A stretch of 64,000 nt of DNA, taken from NCBI RefSeq assembly GCF_000685865.1, contig NZ_JMKS01000003.1:1741001-1805000 (forward strand). The letters run 5' to 3'. The stretch's first letter is position 1. Each line of letters begins with the position of its first letter. The notes below the pieces were generated by a model. It had not been told where the DNA came from. It saw only the letters and a program-made list of their open reading frames with translations, and did no database searches. Positions 41,672 through 50,774 of the stretch are shown here, piece after piece. The stretch is from Exiguobacterium antarcticum DSM 14480. Its GTDB lineage: Bacteria; Bacillota; Bacilli; Exiguobacteriales; Exiguobacteriaceae. The translations under genes and the position numbers were made by a program.

Positions 41672-41764
41672 TCAGGTCCATAAACTGATCATGACAAGAA
41701 TGGCAAAAATCACAAATAGGATTCCGGTACCACCGAGCATGATCAGCATGATTTTGTTCATCAT
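41672..41764 (-). CDS. 30-residue single-pass membrane peptide
   Basis: Reads MMNKIMLIMLGGTGILFVIF then AILVMISLWT and a stop. GAGGTCG precedes the ATG by 6 bases, and a strong terminator follows directly, so it has the form of a complete tiny gene. One hydrophobic helix over nearly its whole length. No family recognised; could be a small regulatory membrane protein. Confidence 0.65.
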   Translation of the reverse strand: MMNKIMLIMLGGTGILFVIFAILVMISLWT

Positions 41765-41846
41765 AAAACGACCTCGATTCTGTAGAGACTCAGATTCTTT
41801 ATATTCGTTTACTAAAAAGAACGCTTTACGTGATAATCAGTTGGCA

Positions 41847-42299
41847 TCATGTTTCATAACGGTTTAGATAATCTTCGATCATCACCCGGTGCGACCCGAC
41901 GATCTTGTCCGGTAAATCCGTTAACGGGACATACGTCAACGCAACACTTTCTTCACTGATCCGTAACGTTCCGGATGTCTCGGATGCGATGTAAGCGAGG
42001 GTGACGCTTTGAAAGACGTCACCGTTCGCAAGCGTCGTGACGTAATTTTTTCCGGAATAGACACCAAGCAATGTCAGCTGTTCCGCTACGAGACCCGTCT
42101 CTTCCAACAGCTCACGACGGGCTGTCTCTTCCGGGGACTCGGCCCATTCCATCAGACCACCGGGCAGTCCGAACCGCACCTGCGTTTCATTGCGTTGTTC
42201 AAGCAGGATTTGCCCATCAGTGATGACAAGCACAACGGCACCGACTAAAATTAACGGCGTATGGCCGACTTGATCCCGCAGCGTCTTGACGTAATTCAT
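41847..42299 (-). CDS. Nudix hydrolase
   Basis: A 150-residue Nudix protein. The Nudix box lies at GLMEWAESPEETARRELLEETGL-type spacing (Gly-x5-Glu-x7-REx2EE) about residues 54-76. The start at 42299 follows AGGAGGT; the start codon overlaps the stop of the upstream nitric oxide synthase gene by 4 bp, so the two are translationally coupled. Substrate cannot be told from sequence (nucleotide or nucleotide-sugar pyrophosphates). Confidence 0.9.
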   Translation of the reverse strand: MNYVKTLRDQVGHTPLILVGAVVLVITDGQILLEQRNETQVRFGLPGGLMEWAESPEETARRELLEETGLVAEQLTLLGVYSGKNYVTTLANGDVFQSVTLAYIASETSGTLRISEESVALTYVPLTDLPDKIVGSHRVMIEDYLNRYET

Positions 42300-43396
42300 C
42301 GGGAAACCTCCTGATGGAACGGACAACCGGTCGGAACGCTTGGTTCTTCCACCGGAGCAGTACTCGCAAAGAAGTTGGGTCGTTTGATGTCCGGATCAAA
42401 GTCTTTATGAAACAGGTGTGTCGTGGCGCCGCTCATCGGCGGAACGAGCCAAGACCAGTCCCCCGTGACATCCCGTGCACAGAGCGCTTCGTTTTTTTCG
42501 AATCGGGCAAATTGTTTGGCTGCCGTATGATGATCGACGATGGTCACGCCGGCTTGTTCAAATGAATCGAGAACAGCGAGGTTCAGTTCGACCAACGCAC
42601 GGTCCTTCCATAAGGAACGTTCCCGTGACGTATTGAGACCCAGCTGTTTTGCGACAAGCGGCAAGAGATTATAACGATCGGTATCCGCTAAATTACGGGC
42701 GCCGATTTCCGTTCCCATGTACCAGCCATTAAACGGCGCACACGGATAGGAGATGCCGCCGATTTCGAGCCGCATATCGGAGATCATCGGCACGGCGTAC
42801 CACTTGACCGTTTTGTCTCCGAATAAGTCGTAGTCGGGATGGGTGATCGTTACTTCGAGCACCAGGTCGTCCGGAAGCGGATGCAGGCTGATTTTCCCAT
42901 CGAGTTCAATCAACAACGGCAAAACATCAAAGGCGGTTCCTTGACCGGACCAACCGAGTGACTGGCACTGTTTGGTAAAGGCAACTGAGTTCGGGTCCCC
43001 GATGATGCCATCCGGGATCTCATATCCGGCATAACGAATCAACTGATGATTCAAGACGCGGACCCGGTCCGGGTGGAAAATCGTGATCGTCGAGCGGACC
43101 CGACCATCATTCGTCGCATAAGCGATATGTTCAAACAAGGCTTCGCGGACGGTCTCGATCGTCACGGCATCCCGTGCGTCGATGACATGGAGTTGATCCC
43201 AAAACAGACGTCCGATACAGCGATTGCTGTTGCGCCAGGCCAGTTTTGCCCCATACGCTAACTCTTGGGACGTTTGTTCATATGTCCCTGTCCGTAAAAT
43301 TTCTTCCTGGACTTGATGCAGGCGATGGCTGTCTTGCGGGTATTGTTCTATATAGTCATTTAAGAAGCGTTCTGCTTCGGCTAATAAAGTAGGCAC
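42296..43396 (-). CDS. nos: Bacterial nitric oxide synthase oxygenase
   Basis: A 366-residue oxygenase-only nitric oxide synthase that makes NO and citrulline from arginine using cellular reductases. The heme-ligand Cys is residue 60 in WRNSNRCIGRLFW; the substrate Glu is in FNGWYMGTEIGARN; the pterin-site region is DWSWLVPPMSG. The start is GTG at 43396, 9 bases after AAAGGA. Length matches the B. subtilis type. It overlaps the downstream Nudix gene by 4 bp, which is an unusual pairing. Typically protective against oxidative stress. Confidence 0.95.
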   Translation of the reverse strand: MPTLLAEAERFLNDYIEQYPQDSHRLHQVQEEILRTGTYEQTSQELAYGAKLAWRNSNRCIGRLFWDQLHVIDARDAVTIETVREALFEHIAYATNDGRVRSTITIFHPDRVRVLNHQLIRYAGYEIPDGIIGDPNSVAFTKQCQSLGWSGQGTAFDVLPLLIELDGKISLHPLPDDLVLEVTITHPDYDLFGDKTVKWYAVPMISDMRLEIGGISYPCAPFNGWYMGTEIGARNLADTDRYNLLPLVAKQLGLNTSRERSLWKDRALVELNLAVLDSFEQAGVTIVDHHTAAKQFARFEKNEALCARDVTGDWSWLVPPMSGATTHLFHKDFDPDIKRPNFFASTAPVEEPSVPTGCPFHQEVSR

Positions 43397-43581
43397 GGCG
43401 TAGAATCCTTTCTTTCCTCCAACACGGCAGTTGTTCTTGTATCAGTGTACCGTCTGTTTTCCGTTTCTGCCACTCGCTGACCGTTTTTCACTTTTTTACA
43501 AGTTCAAAAGACGTTGAAAGTTTAGAAATAGCATCAAAAGGGGGATAGAGGAAAGAATCATTCGAAAGTGAGGAAATCTGT

Positions 43582-44439
43582 ATGTCATTATTAAAACCTG
43601 TATTTGCGCGTTTCTTCGGCGAAGCCTTCTTTGATAAGTCGGCCCAACTCGCCTATTATCTGATGTTGTCCTTATTCCCATTTTTATTATTTGTGGTTGG
43701 TTTGGTCTCATTTTTACCATTTACTTCGGGTGACGTACTCGATTTGATCCGTCCGTTTGCTCCGGCAGAAACATATGATTTGATTCGAAAAAATGTCGTC
43801 GGCATCTTTGACGATGGCGGACTGAAGCTTGCATCGATCAGTTTCCTCGCTGCTTTTTGGCTGGCATCCATGTCCGTTCAATCACTTGTCCGTTCATTAA
43901 ATGATGCGTTGGAGGTGACACGGAAAGTCCCGTTTTGGAGAGGGTTGTTACAAGATTTTGGGTTTACGATTGGTATGATGGTCATCTTACCGACGTCTCT
44001 TCTTGTCCCGGTGGCTGAAAAGCTGACGAGACGCTTCATCAACCATTTTACGATCGTCGCTGATTTCGTGATGGACTATTCATGGATTTGGTTTTTATTC
44101 CGTTGGGGACTCGGGTCGTTATTCCTGTTGGTTTTCTTCATCTTGTTGTACCGGATGCTGCCGAGTGTCCGGCTGACTGTCCGCCAAGTCTTGCCCGGTT
44201 CGTTATTTGCGACGATTGCCTGGCAAGTCGTATCTGAATTCTTTTCGTATTACGCGGAATTTGGTAGTTATGACCGTCTGTACGGACAACTGGCCGGGAT
44301 CATCGTCTTGATGACATGGTTTTACCTGTCTGCCGTCGTCCTGATGTTAGGTGGATTGATGAATGCCGAACGGATGCGTCAAAAGAAAGAAGACAAAATC
44401 TTAAAACCCGAAAAAATCAAACAAGAGACTGTCCGTTAA
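43582..44439 (+). CDS. YihY/BrkB-family membrane protein
   Basis: A 285-residue protein with about six membrane segments and the family features QLAYYLMLSLFPFLLFVVG near the N-terminus and GQLAGIIVLMTWFYLSAVV near the C-terminus. GTGAGGA precedes the ATG. Function of the family is unsettled (putative transporter or envelope protein; it is not an RNase despite an old name). Confidence 0.9.
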   Translation: MSLLKPVFARFFGEAFFDKSAQLAYYLMLSLFPFLLFVVGLVSFLPFTSGDVLDLIRPFAPAETYDLIRKNVVGIFDDGGLKLASISFLAAFWLASMSVQSLVRSLNDALEVTRKVPFWRGLLQDFGFTIGMMVILPTSLLVPVAEKLTRRFINHFTIVADFVMDYSWIWFLFRWGLGSLFLLVFFILLYRMLPSVRLTVRQVLPGSLFATIAWQVVSEFFSYYAEFGSYDRLYGQLAGIIVLMTWFYLSAVVLMLGGLMNAERMRQKKEDKILKPEKIKQETVR

Positions 44440-44454
44440 GGGTAGTCTCTTGTT
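44421..44454. terminator. Shared convergent terminator overlapping stop codons
   Basis: AACAAGAGACT / AGTCTCTTGTT hairpin covering the 4-base overlap of the convergent YihY and TSUP genes. Confidence 0.7.
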
Positions 44455-45302
44455 TGACGTTGGATCATTTTTTGATAAAAGAACAGACTGATCAATCCGG
44501 TCGTAAACAAAGCGAGCAGGAGTAAAGAAAGTTGTTCATGGTGTGTCGTTTTCAAAAAGACACTCGTTGCGACAGCCGCATAGAAGCTTCCCAAACTCTT
44601 TTTGACAAAGTGAGTGCTGAAGAGATTAAGAAACGAAGCACCAAGGGGTGAACCGAGGAGCGCTCCGATAATCAAAACGATGCCTAAACCGAGCGGAGCC
44701 TGTGTACCCGAGATGAAATAACTCGTGACACCACCGAGTACAATCAACGTAGCCGCCGCGATACTCGTTCCAATGGCCTGTTTGAGCGGGAAACGCATCC
44801 ATCCCATCAGGAGCGGTGTGAGTAAAAAACCACCACTGACACCCATCAAGGATGAAAGAATTCCGGCAGCTCCGCCAATTACGACCAATTTATAAAAAGA
44901 GGCGTGCGGAACGGGCGTCTCTCGGATGATTTTTTTTGCGGGTTTTAAGAATTGAATCGCAAACAGAAGGAGCAGGACGATGTACAGGGTGGAAATCACT
45001 GTGTCTGCTCCGCTATGTCGTTCCATCCAAAAGACGACAGGCGTAACGGCAGCTGACCCGATGATACCAGAGAATCCAATCGTGACAGCATCCCGAAGAT
45101 GAAAGTTGTTTTGACGGAGATGCGCGAAGGTACCTGTCACCGTAGAACCAAGCGTCAACAGCAAACTTAAGACAATCGCTGTGCTGGGCGCGTAACCTAA
45201 AATCAATAAAAGGGGGGTGAGAATGATGCCTCCACCGATTCCGAAAAAGCCGGATAAAATGCCGATGGCGGTCCCAAGTAAAAGAAAAAGTAACAAATCC
45301 AA
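44436..45302 (-). CDS. TSUP (TauE/SafE) sulfite/sulfur-anion exporter
   Basis: A 288-residue transporter with about eight membrane segments and the two family repeats, GTAIGILSGFFGIGGGIILTP and GGAAGILSSLMGVSGGFLLTP. The start is TTG at 45302 after AAGGAAC; the open frame further upstream has no start with a ribosome site. Divergent from a LysR regulator gene; probably its target. The family exports sulfite, thiosulfate or organosulfonates; substrate not decidable. Confidence 0.87.
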   Translation of the reverse strand: MDLLLFLLLGTAIGILSGFFGIGGGIILTPLLLILGYAPSTAIVLSLLLTLGSTVTGTFAHLRQNNFHLRDAVTIGFSGIIGSAAVTPVVFWMERHSGADTVISTLYIVLLLLFAIQFLKPAKKIIRETPVPHASFYKLVVIGGAAGILSSLMGVSGGFLLTPLLMGWMRFPLKQAIGTSIAAATLIVLGGVTSYFISGTQAPLGLGIVLIIGALLGSPLGASFLNLFSTHFVKKSLGSFYAAVATSVFLKTTHHEQLSLLLLALFTTGLISLFFYQKMIQRQTRDYP

Positions 45303-45413
45303 TTGAGTTCCTTCTTTCTGTGAACTGATACAGATGACTCTACGGGTAAAGTAATGATTAGGAAAATGAATTATACTGATGCTAATGATCAGAAAAATAA
45401 ATGAGGTGAAGGA

Positions 45414-46262
45414 ATGAACTTTAATGAACTGAAGACCTTTGTCATGTTGGTCGAGACAAAACACTTTACGAAAACAGCTGAACAGCTGTATATTTCACAG
45501 CCGACGGTCAGCCTTCATTTAAAGCATCTAGAAGAACATTTTGGGCAAAGTTTGATTCATCGGCATACATTTAACAAAACGATTGAAATCTCGGAAGCAG
45601 GATGGATTGTTTATCGACATGCAAAAGAAATCCTGCACCAGACGATACGGCTGGAACAAGAAATGGATGATTTAGAAGGAATCACCCGAGGGACATTAAG
45701 AATCGCCGCGACACATACCATCTATGAAGCGATGTTAGAACAGATGATTCACGATTTTCTTCTTGCATACCCGGATGTTTCAGTCGATGCCCGCGTGATG
45801 AACCAAGAACAAGTAGAGCACGCATTACGCCATTACGAAATCGATTTAGGGATGGTGGAAGGACCACATCATTCACATCAAATCGATGCGATTCCTTTTG
45901 CGACCGACCGATTACGTATCATCGGTCACGAAAGCCTCGTTCCGGAGCAGGCCACTTGGATTTACCGGGAAGAAGGATCAGCTGCCCGTTTAGCACTGGA
46001 AACATGGTTAGCCACACAAGCGATTGTTCCAAAACGAATCATCACAGTGTATTCCAATCGGTTGATTAAACAATTGATCACAAACGGAACGGGGATCTCG
46101 ATTCTCTCGGAACGTTTGGCAGGCACCTTACTTGAGTCAGAAAGATTTAAGACGCATGATGATTCACGAATTGATCAACGGATGTTTCAATTCATTACGT
46201 TAAAAGGGGAGACGACCCGCCTGTCCCAAAAGTGGATGAATGAACATTCCATATCAAACTAA
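45414..46262 (+). CDS. LysR-family regulator (CysL-like)
   Basis: A 282-residue LysR-type regulator. Helix-turn-helix at residues about 18-40 (FTKTAEQLYISQPTVSLHLK), then a substrate-binding domain. GAGGTGAAGG precedes the ATG. Divergently placed 111 bases from the TSUP exporter gene and just upstream of the CstR cluster. Sequence character is like CysL/CysB-type regulators of sulfur genes; ligand unknown. Confidence 0.87.
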   Translation: MNFNELKTFVMLVETKHFTKTAEQLYISQPTVSLHLKHLEEHFGQSLIHRHTFNKTIEISEAGWIVYRHAKEILHQTIRLEQEMDDLEGITRGTLRIAATHTIYEAMLEQMIHDFLLAYPDVSVDARVMNQEQVEHALRHYEIDLGMVEGPHHSHQIDAIPFATDRLRIIGHESLVPEQATWIYREEGSAARLALETWLATQAIVPKRIITVYSNRLIKQLITNGTGISILSERLAGTLLESERFKTHDDSRIDQRMFQFITLKGETTRLSQKWMNEHSISN

Positions 46263-46280
46263 AATCTTTTTCATTGACTT

Positions 46281-46296
46281 ATACCCCTATAGGTAT
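46281..46296. promoter_or_regulatory. CstR operator in the cstR promoter
   Basis: ATACCCCTATAGGTAT within the spacer of TTGACT (46274-46279) and TATTGT (46297-46302, 17-base spacing). Implies CstR autoregulation. Confidence 0.75.
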
Positions 46297-46361
46297 TATT
46301 GTATGGAATGTAGCCAATGGATATGACACAGGTCACACGGAAAAAGGAGAGTGTTCTTCGC

Positions 46362-46625
46362 ATGGAAAAAGTATATGAAGACAAAATCATCCATCGGATG
46401 AACCGGATTGAAGGTCAGCTTCACGGCATTATCCGGATGATGAAAGAAGAAGCGTCCTGTAAAGATGTTGTCACTCAACTGAGTGCGACACGGAGCGCGA
46501 TTGATCGCGTCATTGGACTTGTCGTGAGTGAAAATCTCATCGACTGTGTCACGAATGACGAAACAGCCGATAATCACGAACAGTCTGTAGCAGAAGCTGT
46601 TCAACTGTTACTGAAGAGCAGATAA
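46362..46625 (+). CDS. cstR: CstR persulfide-sensing repressor (CsoR family)
   Basis: An 87-residue CsoR/RcnR-type repressor. Two cysteines, C33 (EEASCKDVVTQ) and C62 (NLIDCV), sit at the positions that form a di- or trisulfide in CstR; the His ligand of copper CsoR is absent from the HxxxC position (VSENLIDC). So persulfide rather than Cu sensing is expected. Start at 46362 follows AAAGGAG about 12 bases upstream; an earlier ATG (46317) has no site. Followed closely by the sulfur cluster it should control. Confidence 0.88.
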   Translation: MEKVYEDKIIHRMNRIEGQLHGIIRMMKEEASCKDVVTQLSATRSAIDRVIGLVVSENLIDCVTNDETADNHEQSVAEAVQLLLKSR

Positions 46626-46643
46626 AAAATTTTACAATGATTA

Positions 46644-46658
46644 ATACCCTGTAGGGTA
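46644..46658. promoter_or_regulatory. CstR operator before the DsrE gene
   Basis: ATACCCTGTAGGGTA, 23 bases before the DsrE2 gene start, directly after cstR. Confidence 0.7.
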
Positions 46659-46681
46659 AAATAGATGGAGGAATTTTTCAG

Positions 46682-47161
46682 ATGTCAGAGATTAAAAAAA
46701 CAACGATTGTATTGTTCAGTGGAGATTACGATAAGGTCATGGCAGCGTATATCATTGCCAACGGAGCAGCCGCCTACGACCATGAGGTCACGATTTTCCA
46801 TACGTTTTGGGGATTAAACGCGATGCGCAAGGATGAACCGATTCAACCGGATAAAACATTGCTTGAAAAAATGTTTGGCAAATTCATGCCACGTGGTGCC
46901 GACAAAATGCCGCTCTCAAAAATGAACTTCGGTGGTGCTGGTCAAAAGATGATCAAAAACGTCATGAAAAAACACAACGCAATGCCGCTTCCCGATTTAA
47001 TTGAACTGGCAAAAGAGCAAGACGTGAAGCTTGTTGCCTGTACGATGACGATGGATTTGCTGGGATTAAAACAAGAAGAATTGCATGACGGGATTGAATA
47101 TGCCGGTGTCGCTGCATACCTTGCCGACGCGGAAGACGGAAACGTCAACCTGTTCATCTAA
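46682..47161 (+). CDS. DsrE/DsrF-like sulfur carrier protein (DsrE2 type)
   Basis: A 159-residue DsrE2-family protein. ATTGVLFSGDYDKVM-like opening and a single conserved Cys in KLVACTMTMDLLG. The family transfers persulfide sulfur between TusA, rhodanese and downstream enzymes. ATGGAGGAA precedes the ATG. First gene after the CstR operator and 21 bases before a rhodanese. Confidence 0.9.
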   Translation: MSEIKKTTIVLFSGDYDKVMAAYIIANGAAAYDHEVTIFHTFWGLNAMRKDEPIQPDKTLLEKMFGKFMPRGADKMPLSKMNFGGAGQKMIKNVMKKHNAMPLPDLIELAKEQDVKLVACTMTMDLLGLKQEELHDGIEYAGVAAYLADAEDGNVNLFI

Positions 47162-47182
47162 TCTCGAGGAGGGATGATACAA

Positions 47183-47542
47183 ATGGATATCTTGACCATC
47201 ATATTTCTAATCATCGTCGCATTTCTTGCTTATCGGATGTTTGCACCGACGAAGGGTGTCAATAAATGGTCGACGTCCGACTTGAAGCAGCATTTAGGTG
47301 ACCGCAACCGATTTTATTTGGATGTCCGGACACCGGGCGAATTCAAAGGCAATCACATTAAAGGCTTTAAAAACATTCCGCTTCAAGTATTGCCGACACA
47401 ACTCGACAAAATTCCGAAAGACAAAGAAGTCATCGTGATCTGTCAGAGCGGCATGCGCAGTAAACAGGCGGTCAAACAATTAAAAAAAGCGGGTTATGCC
47501 CAGGTTACAGAAGTGTCGGGCGGAATGAACGTTTGGCGTTAA
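47183..47542 (+). CDS. Membrane-anchored rhodanese
   Basis: A 119-residue protein with an N-terminal membrane helix (ILTIIFLIIVAFLAYRMF) and a rhodanese domain with active Cys in VIVICQSGMRSKQAVK. Start at 47183, 9 bases after GAGGAGGG. Anchoring suggests it acts next to a membrane sulfur donor or quinone enzyme; inference. Confidence 0.88.
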   Translation: MDILTIIFLIIVAFLAYRMFAPTKGVNKWSTSDLKQHLGDRNRFYLDVRTPGEFKGNHIKGFKNIPLQVLPTQLDKIPKDKEVIVICQSGMRSKQAVKQLKKAGYAQVTEVSGGMNVWR

Positions 47543-47563
47543 AACTAGGAGGAGGAATGACAG

Positions 47564-47860
47564 ATGAAACGATTCACAGCAAAAGAAGTACAGGAAAAGC
47601 TTGAAAACGGGGAACAGTTGAACATTATTGACGTCCGGGAAGTGGATGAAGTCAAAGAAGGAAAAATTCCGGACGCGATTCATATTCCACTCGGTCTCGT
47701 AGAATTCAAAATGAATGAACTCGATAAGAAAAAACAATACGTCATGGTCTGTCGTTCGGGTGCCCGCAGTGGGCGTGCCGCAACGTATCTTGAAGGACAA
47801 GGCTTTGATGTCATCAATATGGATGGCGGGATGATGTCTTACGAAGGCGTAACTAAGTAA
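47564..47860 (+). CDS. Rhodanese-like sulfurtransferase
   Basis: A 98-residue soluble rhodanese; LNIIDVREVDEVKEGKIP and active-site loop MVCRSGARSGRAA with the Cys. TAGGAGGAGG precedes the ATG. Part of the same operon, between the anchored rhodanese and the TusA-rhodanese fusion. Confidence 0.9.
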   Translation: MKRFTAKEVQEKLENGEQLNIIDVREVDEVKEGKIPDAIHIPLGLVEFKMNELDKKKQYVMVCRSGARSGRAATYLEGQGFDVINMDGGMMSYEGVTK

Positions 47861-47877
47861 AAAATTTAATCTTGATT

Positions 47878-47892
47878 ATACCCCTATAGGTA
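47878..47892. promoter_or_regulatory. Internal CstR operator
   Basis: ATACCCCTATAGGTA between the rhodanese and the TusA-rhodanese gene, next to the AAAGGAGC ribosome site. TTGATT lies just upstream, so an internal regulated promoter is possible. Confidence 0.65.
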
Positions 47893-47907
47893 AAGGAGCG
47901 AATACTT

Positions 47908-48474
47908 TTGCAGACAATTAAAACAGATATCGTACTCGATGCACGCGGTTTAGCTTGTCCGATGCCGATCGTCCGGACAAAAAAGACGATGAAGACGCTG
48001 GAACCGGGTCAAGTCGTGGAAGTTCAAGCAACTGACAAAGGATCAACAGCGGATCTCCGGGCCTGGGCCAACAGTACAGGAAACCAATACCTCGGAACGA
48101 TTGAAGACGGTGACGTCTTACGCCACTACGTCCGCAAATCTTCAGGTAACGATCAGGAAGCACCAGCGTTTCAACAAGTCGTCAATAACGAGACCGTTGA
48201 AGCCGTCCGTGGCAATGCGGATACACTTATTCTGGATGTCCGGGAAACAGCCGAATATGCGTTTTCACATATCCCGAGTGCTGTCAACATTCCGCTCGGT
48301 GAACTGGAAGAACGCATGGAAGAACTCGATTCGTCGAAAACGATTTATGTCGTTTGCCGGACAGGCAGCCGGAGTGATCTAGCTTGCCAACAACTCGATG
48401 CCAAAGGATTCAACGTTCAAAACGTGATCCCCGGCATGAGTGACTGGAAGTACGATACGAATCAAACCGTTTAA
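47908..48474 (+). CDS. TusA-rhodanese fusion
   Basis: A 188-residue protein: TusA domain (residues 1-75, Cys in [11 protein letters not shown]) joined to a rhodanese domain (residues about 90-188, active loop [13 protein letters not shown]). The start is TTG at 47908, 8 bases after AAAGGAGC. S. aureus CstA is a TusA-rhodanese-DsrE fusion; here the DsrE part is encoded separately at 46682. Acts as an intracellular sulfur relay. Confidence 0.9.
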   Translation: MQTIKTDIVLDARGLACPMPIVRTKKTMKTLEPGQVVEVQATDKGSTADLRAWANSTGNQYLGTIEDGDVLRHYVRKSSGNDQEAPAFQQVVNNETVEAVRGNADTLILDVRETAEYAFSHIPSAVNIPLGELEERMEELDSSKTIYVVCRTGSRSDLACQQLDAKGFNVQNVIPGMSDWKYDTNQTV

Positions 48475-48506
48475 TCCGTAAATTACGATCAGGAGGAATC
48501 AAGCAG

Positions 48507-49643
48507 ATGGCACAAGCAATGACAACAAAAGAAGTCACGCAAAAAATCATTCACCGTGAAAAGTTATTTATCTTGGACGTCCGTAATGAAGAGGCGTTTC
48601 AAGATTGGAAAATTGAAGGCGAACAGTTTTCATATCTCAATGTTCCGTATTTTGATTTACTCGACGGTGTCGAAGATATTTTAGATCAACTGCCGACGGA
48701 CCAACCTGTTCTTGTCGTCTGTGCAAAAGAAGGGTCGTCGATTTTTGTAGCAGATTTATTGGAAGAAGCAGGACGGACCGTCTCGTATCTTTCAGGAGGC
48801 ATGAAAGCCTGGAGCGAACACTTGGAGCCGATTTCACTCGGATCATTAAATGAAACCGGAGCCGATCAAGGTGAAGTCGTTCAATTCGTCCGGATCGGGA
48901 AAGGCTGCTTGTCGTACATGATCATTTCAGAAGGTGAAGCCGTTCTTGTCGATGCAACGCGGATGACAGATGTTTATCTCGATTACGCACAAGCGCGTCA
49001 ACTTAACATCACACATGTCTTTGACACACATCTTCATGCCGATCATATTTCCGGTGGACGCGAGATTGCTGAAAAAACAGGAGCGACATACTGGTTGCCA
49101 CCAAAAGACGCAACAGACGTCACGTTTGACTATGCAGCGCTCGAAGATGGAAGCCACGTTCAGGTAGGCGATACACAAATTGATGTCCGGGCCCTTTATT
49201 CCCCGGGACATACGATCGGTTCGACTTCATTTGTCGTCGATAATCGGTATCTCTTAACGGGAGACATCTTGTTCATCGATTCAATTGGTCGTCCGGATTT
49301 AGCCGGACTTGCAGAAGACTGGGTCGGCGATTTACGGGATTCACTGTACAACACATACCGTGAACTTTCAAAAGATCTCGTCGTGTTACCTGCTCACTTC
49401 ATGTTAATCGAAGAATTGAATGAAGATGGCAGTGTCGCGGAAAAACTCGATGTGTTACTTGCGAACAATCATGGTTTGAATATCGAAGACGAAGAAACCT
49501 TCCGGAAAATGGTGACAGAAAACTTGCCACCGCAACCAAATGCGTATCAAGAAATTCGCGAGACGAACATGGGCAAACAGTCACCGGATCTCGAAGCACA
49601 ACGTGAGATGGAAGTTGGACCAAACCGTTGCGCCGTCCGCTAA
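48507..49643 (+). CDS. Rhodanese-MBL persulfide dioxygenase-like protein
   Basis: A 378-residue protein with a rhodanese domain first (residues about 1-112, Cys in [11 protein letters not shown]-type loop) and a metallo-beta-lactamase domain second ([31 protein letters not shown]). This is the reverse order of CstB. The ETHE1-like metal ligands are present, consistent with Fe(II) persulfide dioxygenase. AGGAGGAATC precedes the ATG. Co-transcribed with TusA proteins, so it probably oxidises TusA- or low-molecular-weight persulfide. Confidence 0.87.
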   Translation: MAQAMTTKEVTQKIIHREKLFILDVRNEEAFQDWKIEGEQFSYLNVPYFDLLDGVEDILDQLPTDQPVLVVCAKEGSSIFVADLLEEAGRTVSYLSGGMKAWSEHLEPISLGSLNETGADQGEVVQFVRIGKGCLSYMIISEGEAVLVDATRMTDVYLDYAQARQLNITHVFDTHLHADHISGGREIAEKTGATYWLPPKDATDVTFDYAALEDGSHVQVGDTQIDVRALYSPGHTIGSTSFVVDNRYLLTGDILFIDSIGRPDLAGLAEDWVGDLRDSLYNTYRELSKDLVVLPAHFMLIEELNEDGSVAEKLDVLLANNHGLNIEDEETFRKMVTENLPPQPNAYQEIRETNMGKQSPDLEAQREMEVGPNRCAVR

Positions 49644-49679
49644 ACTAAAAAACAAACCAATTCAGGAGGAATTATCATT

Positions 49680-49907
49680 ATGAAATCAGAACTCGTACTC
49701 GACGCCAAAGGGCTTGCTTGCCCGATGCCAATCGTCAAAACAAAAAAAGCAATCGCTGGACTTGAATCAGGACAGATTCTTGAAATCCATGCAACAGACA
49801 AAGGTGCTAAAAACGATTTACAAGCTTGGGCAAAATCAGGTGGCCATGAGCTTGTGAAACATGAAGAAGACGCTAGTGTCTTAAAATTCTGGATCCAAAA
49901 AGGGTAA
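49680..49907 (+). CDS. TusA-family sulfur carrier
   Basis: A 75-residue stand-alone TusA protein with the carrier Cys in [25 protein letters not shown] precedes the ATG. Very similar in sequence to the N-terminal part of the TusA-rhodanese fusion upstream, likely a paralogous duplication. Last gene before the terminator at 49919. Confidence 0.92.
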   Translation: MKSELVLDAKGLACPMPIVKTKKAIAGLESGQILEIHATDKGAKNDLQAWAKSGGHELVKHEEDASVLKFWIQKG

Positions 49908-49918
49908 TTCAAGTTGAA

Positions 49919-49947
49919 GGAGGGCTGACGACAGCCCTCCTTTTTTC
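49919..49947 (+). terminator. Terminator after tusA-like gene
   Basis: GGAGGGCTG / CAGCCCTCC hairpin with TTTTTT. Confidence 0.85.
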
Positions 49948-49962
49948 AAAGGAGTGAATTGA

Positions 49963-50739
49963 ATGGAAATCGGTTTTATCATAACAATTTTTTTGATTGG
50001 ATTCGTCGGATCATATATTTCAGGAATGCTCGGAATTGGCGGCTCGATCATCAAATATCCGATGTTGTTATACATTCCGCCACTACTCGGATTTGCCGCA
50101 TTTTCTGCCCATGAAGTCGCCGGAATCAGTGCCATTCAAGTCTTTTTTGCGACCATCGGTGGCGTCTGGGCCTATCGAAAAGGTGGCTATCTCAATAAGT
50201 CACTGATTGTGAGTATGGGTGGTGCGATTTTAATTGGGAGTTTCCTTGGCGCCTATGGTTCAAACGTCTTAGCAGAAGATACCATCAACCTCGTCTACGG
50301 AATACTCGCTTTAACGGCAGCTGTCATGATGTTCGTACCGAAAAAAGGACTGGATGACATTCCACTGGATCAAGTCCGCTTTAATAAAGGCATTGCTGCC
50401 AGTACGGCGTTCGTCGTCGGAGTGGGGGCTGGAATCGTTGGTGCAGCGGGTGCTTTCTTACTCGTGCCCATCATGCTCGTCGTCTTGAAAATTCCGACCC
50501 GGATGACGATTGCTTCTTCGCTCGCCATCACGTTCATCTCGTCGATTGGCGCTACTGTCGGAAAGATTACGACGGGGCAAGTTGATTGGGGACCGGCAAC
50601 GATCATGGTCGTCGCCAGCCTGATTGCGGCACCACTCGGCGCAATTGCCGGAAAAAAGATGAATACAAAAGTCCTGCAAATCATTCTTGCGGTTTTAATC
50701 TTAGCGACAGCGATCAAAATTTGGATTGATATCTTGTAA
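49963..50739 (+). CDS. TSUP (TauE/SafE) sulfur-anion exporter
   Basis: A 258-residue membrane protein with about eight segments and repeats [12 protein letters not shown] and [22 protein letters not shown] precedes the ATG. It lies directly after the sulfur operon's terminator and probably carries away sulfite or thiosulfate produced by the dioxygenases; substrate is inference. It is not a close copy of the TSUP protein at 44436-45302. Confidence 0.87.
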   Translation: MEIGFIITIFLIGFVGSYISGMLGIGGSIIKYPMLLYIPPLLGFAAFSAHEVAGISAIQVFFATIGGVWAYRKGGYLNKSLIVSMGGAILIGSFLGAYGSNVLAEDTINLVYGILALTAAVMMFVPKKGLDDIPLDQVRFNKGIAASTAFVVGVGAGIVGAAGAFLLVPIMLVVLKIPTRMTIASSLAITFISSIGATVGKITTGQVDWGPATIMVVASLIAAPLGAIAGKKMNTKVLQIILAVLILATAIKIWIDIL

Positions 50740-50774
50740 AAGAACATCAAAGGGCTGACTCAAAAAAGAATCAC

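Noticed and set aside
40390-41688. Plus-strand frames opposite tnpB
   Set aside because: Antisense shadows; tnpB has all family motifs and its own ribosome site.
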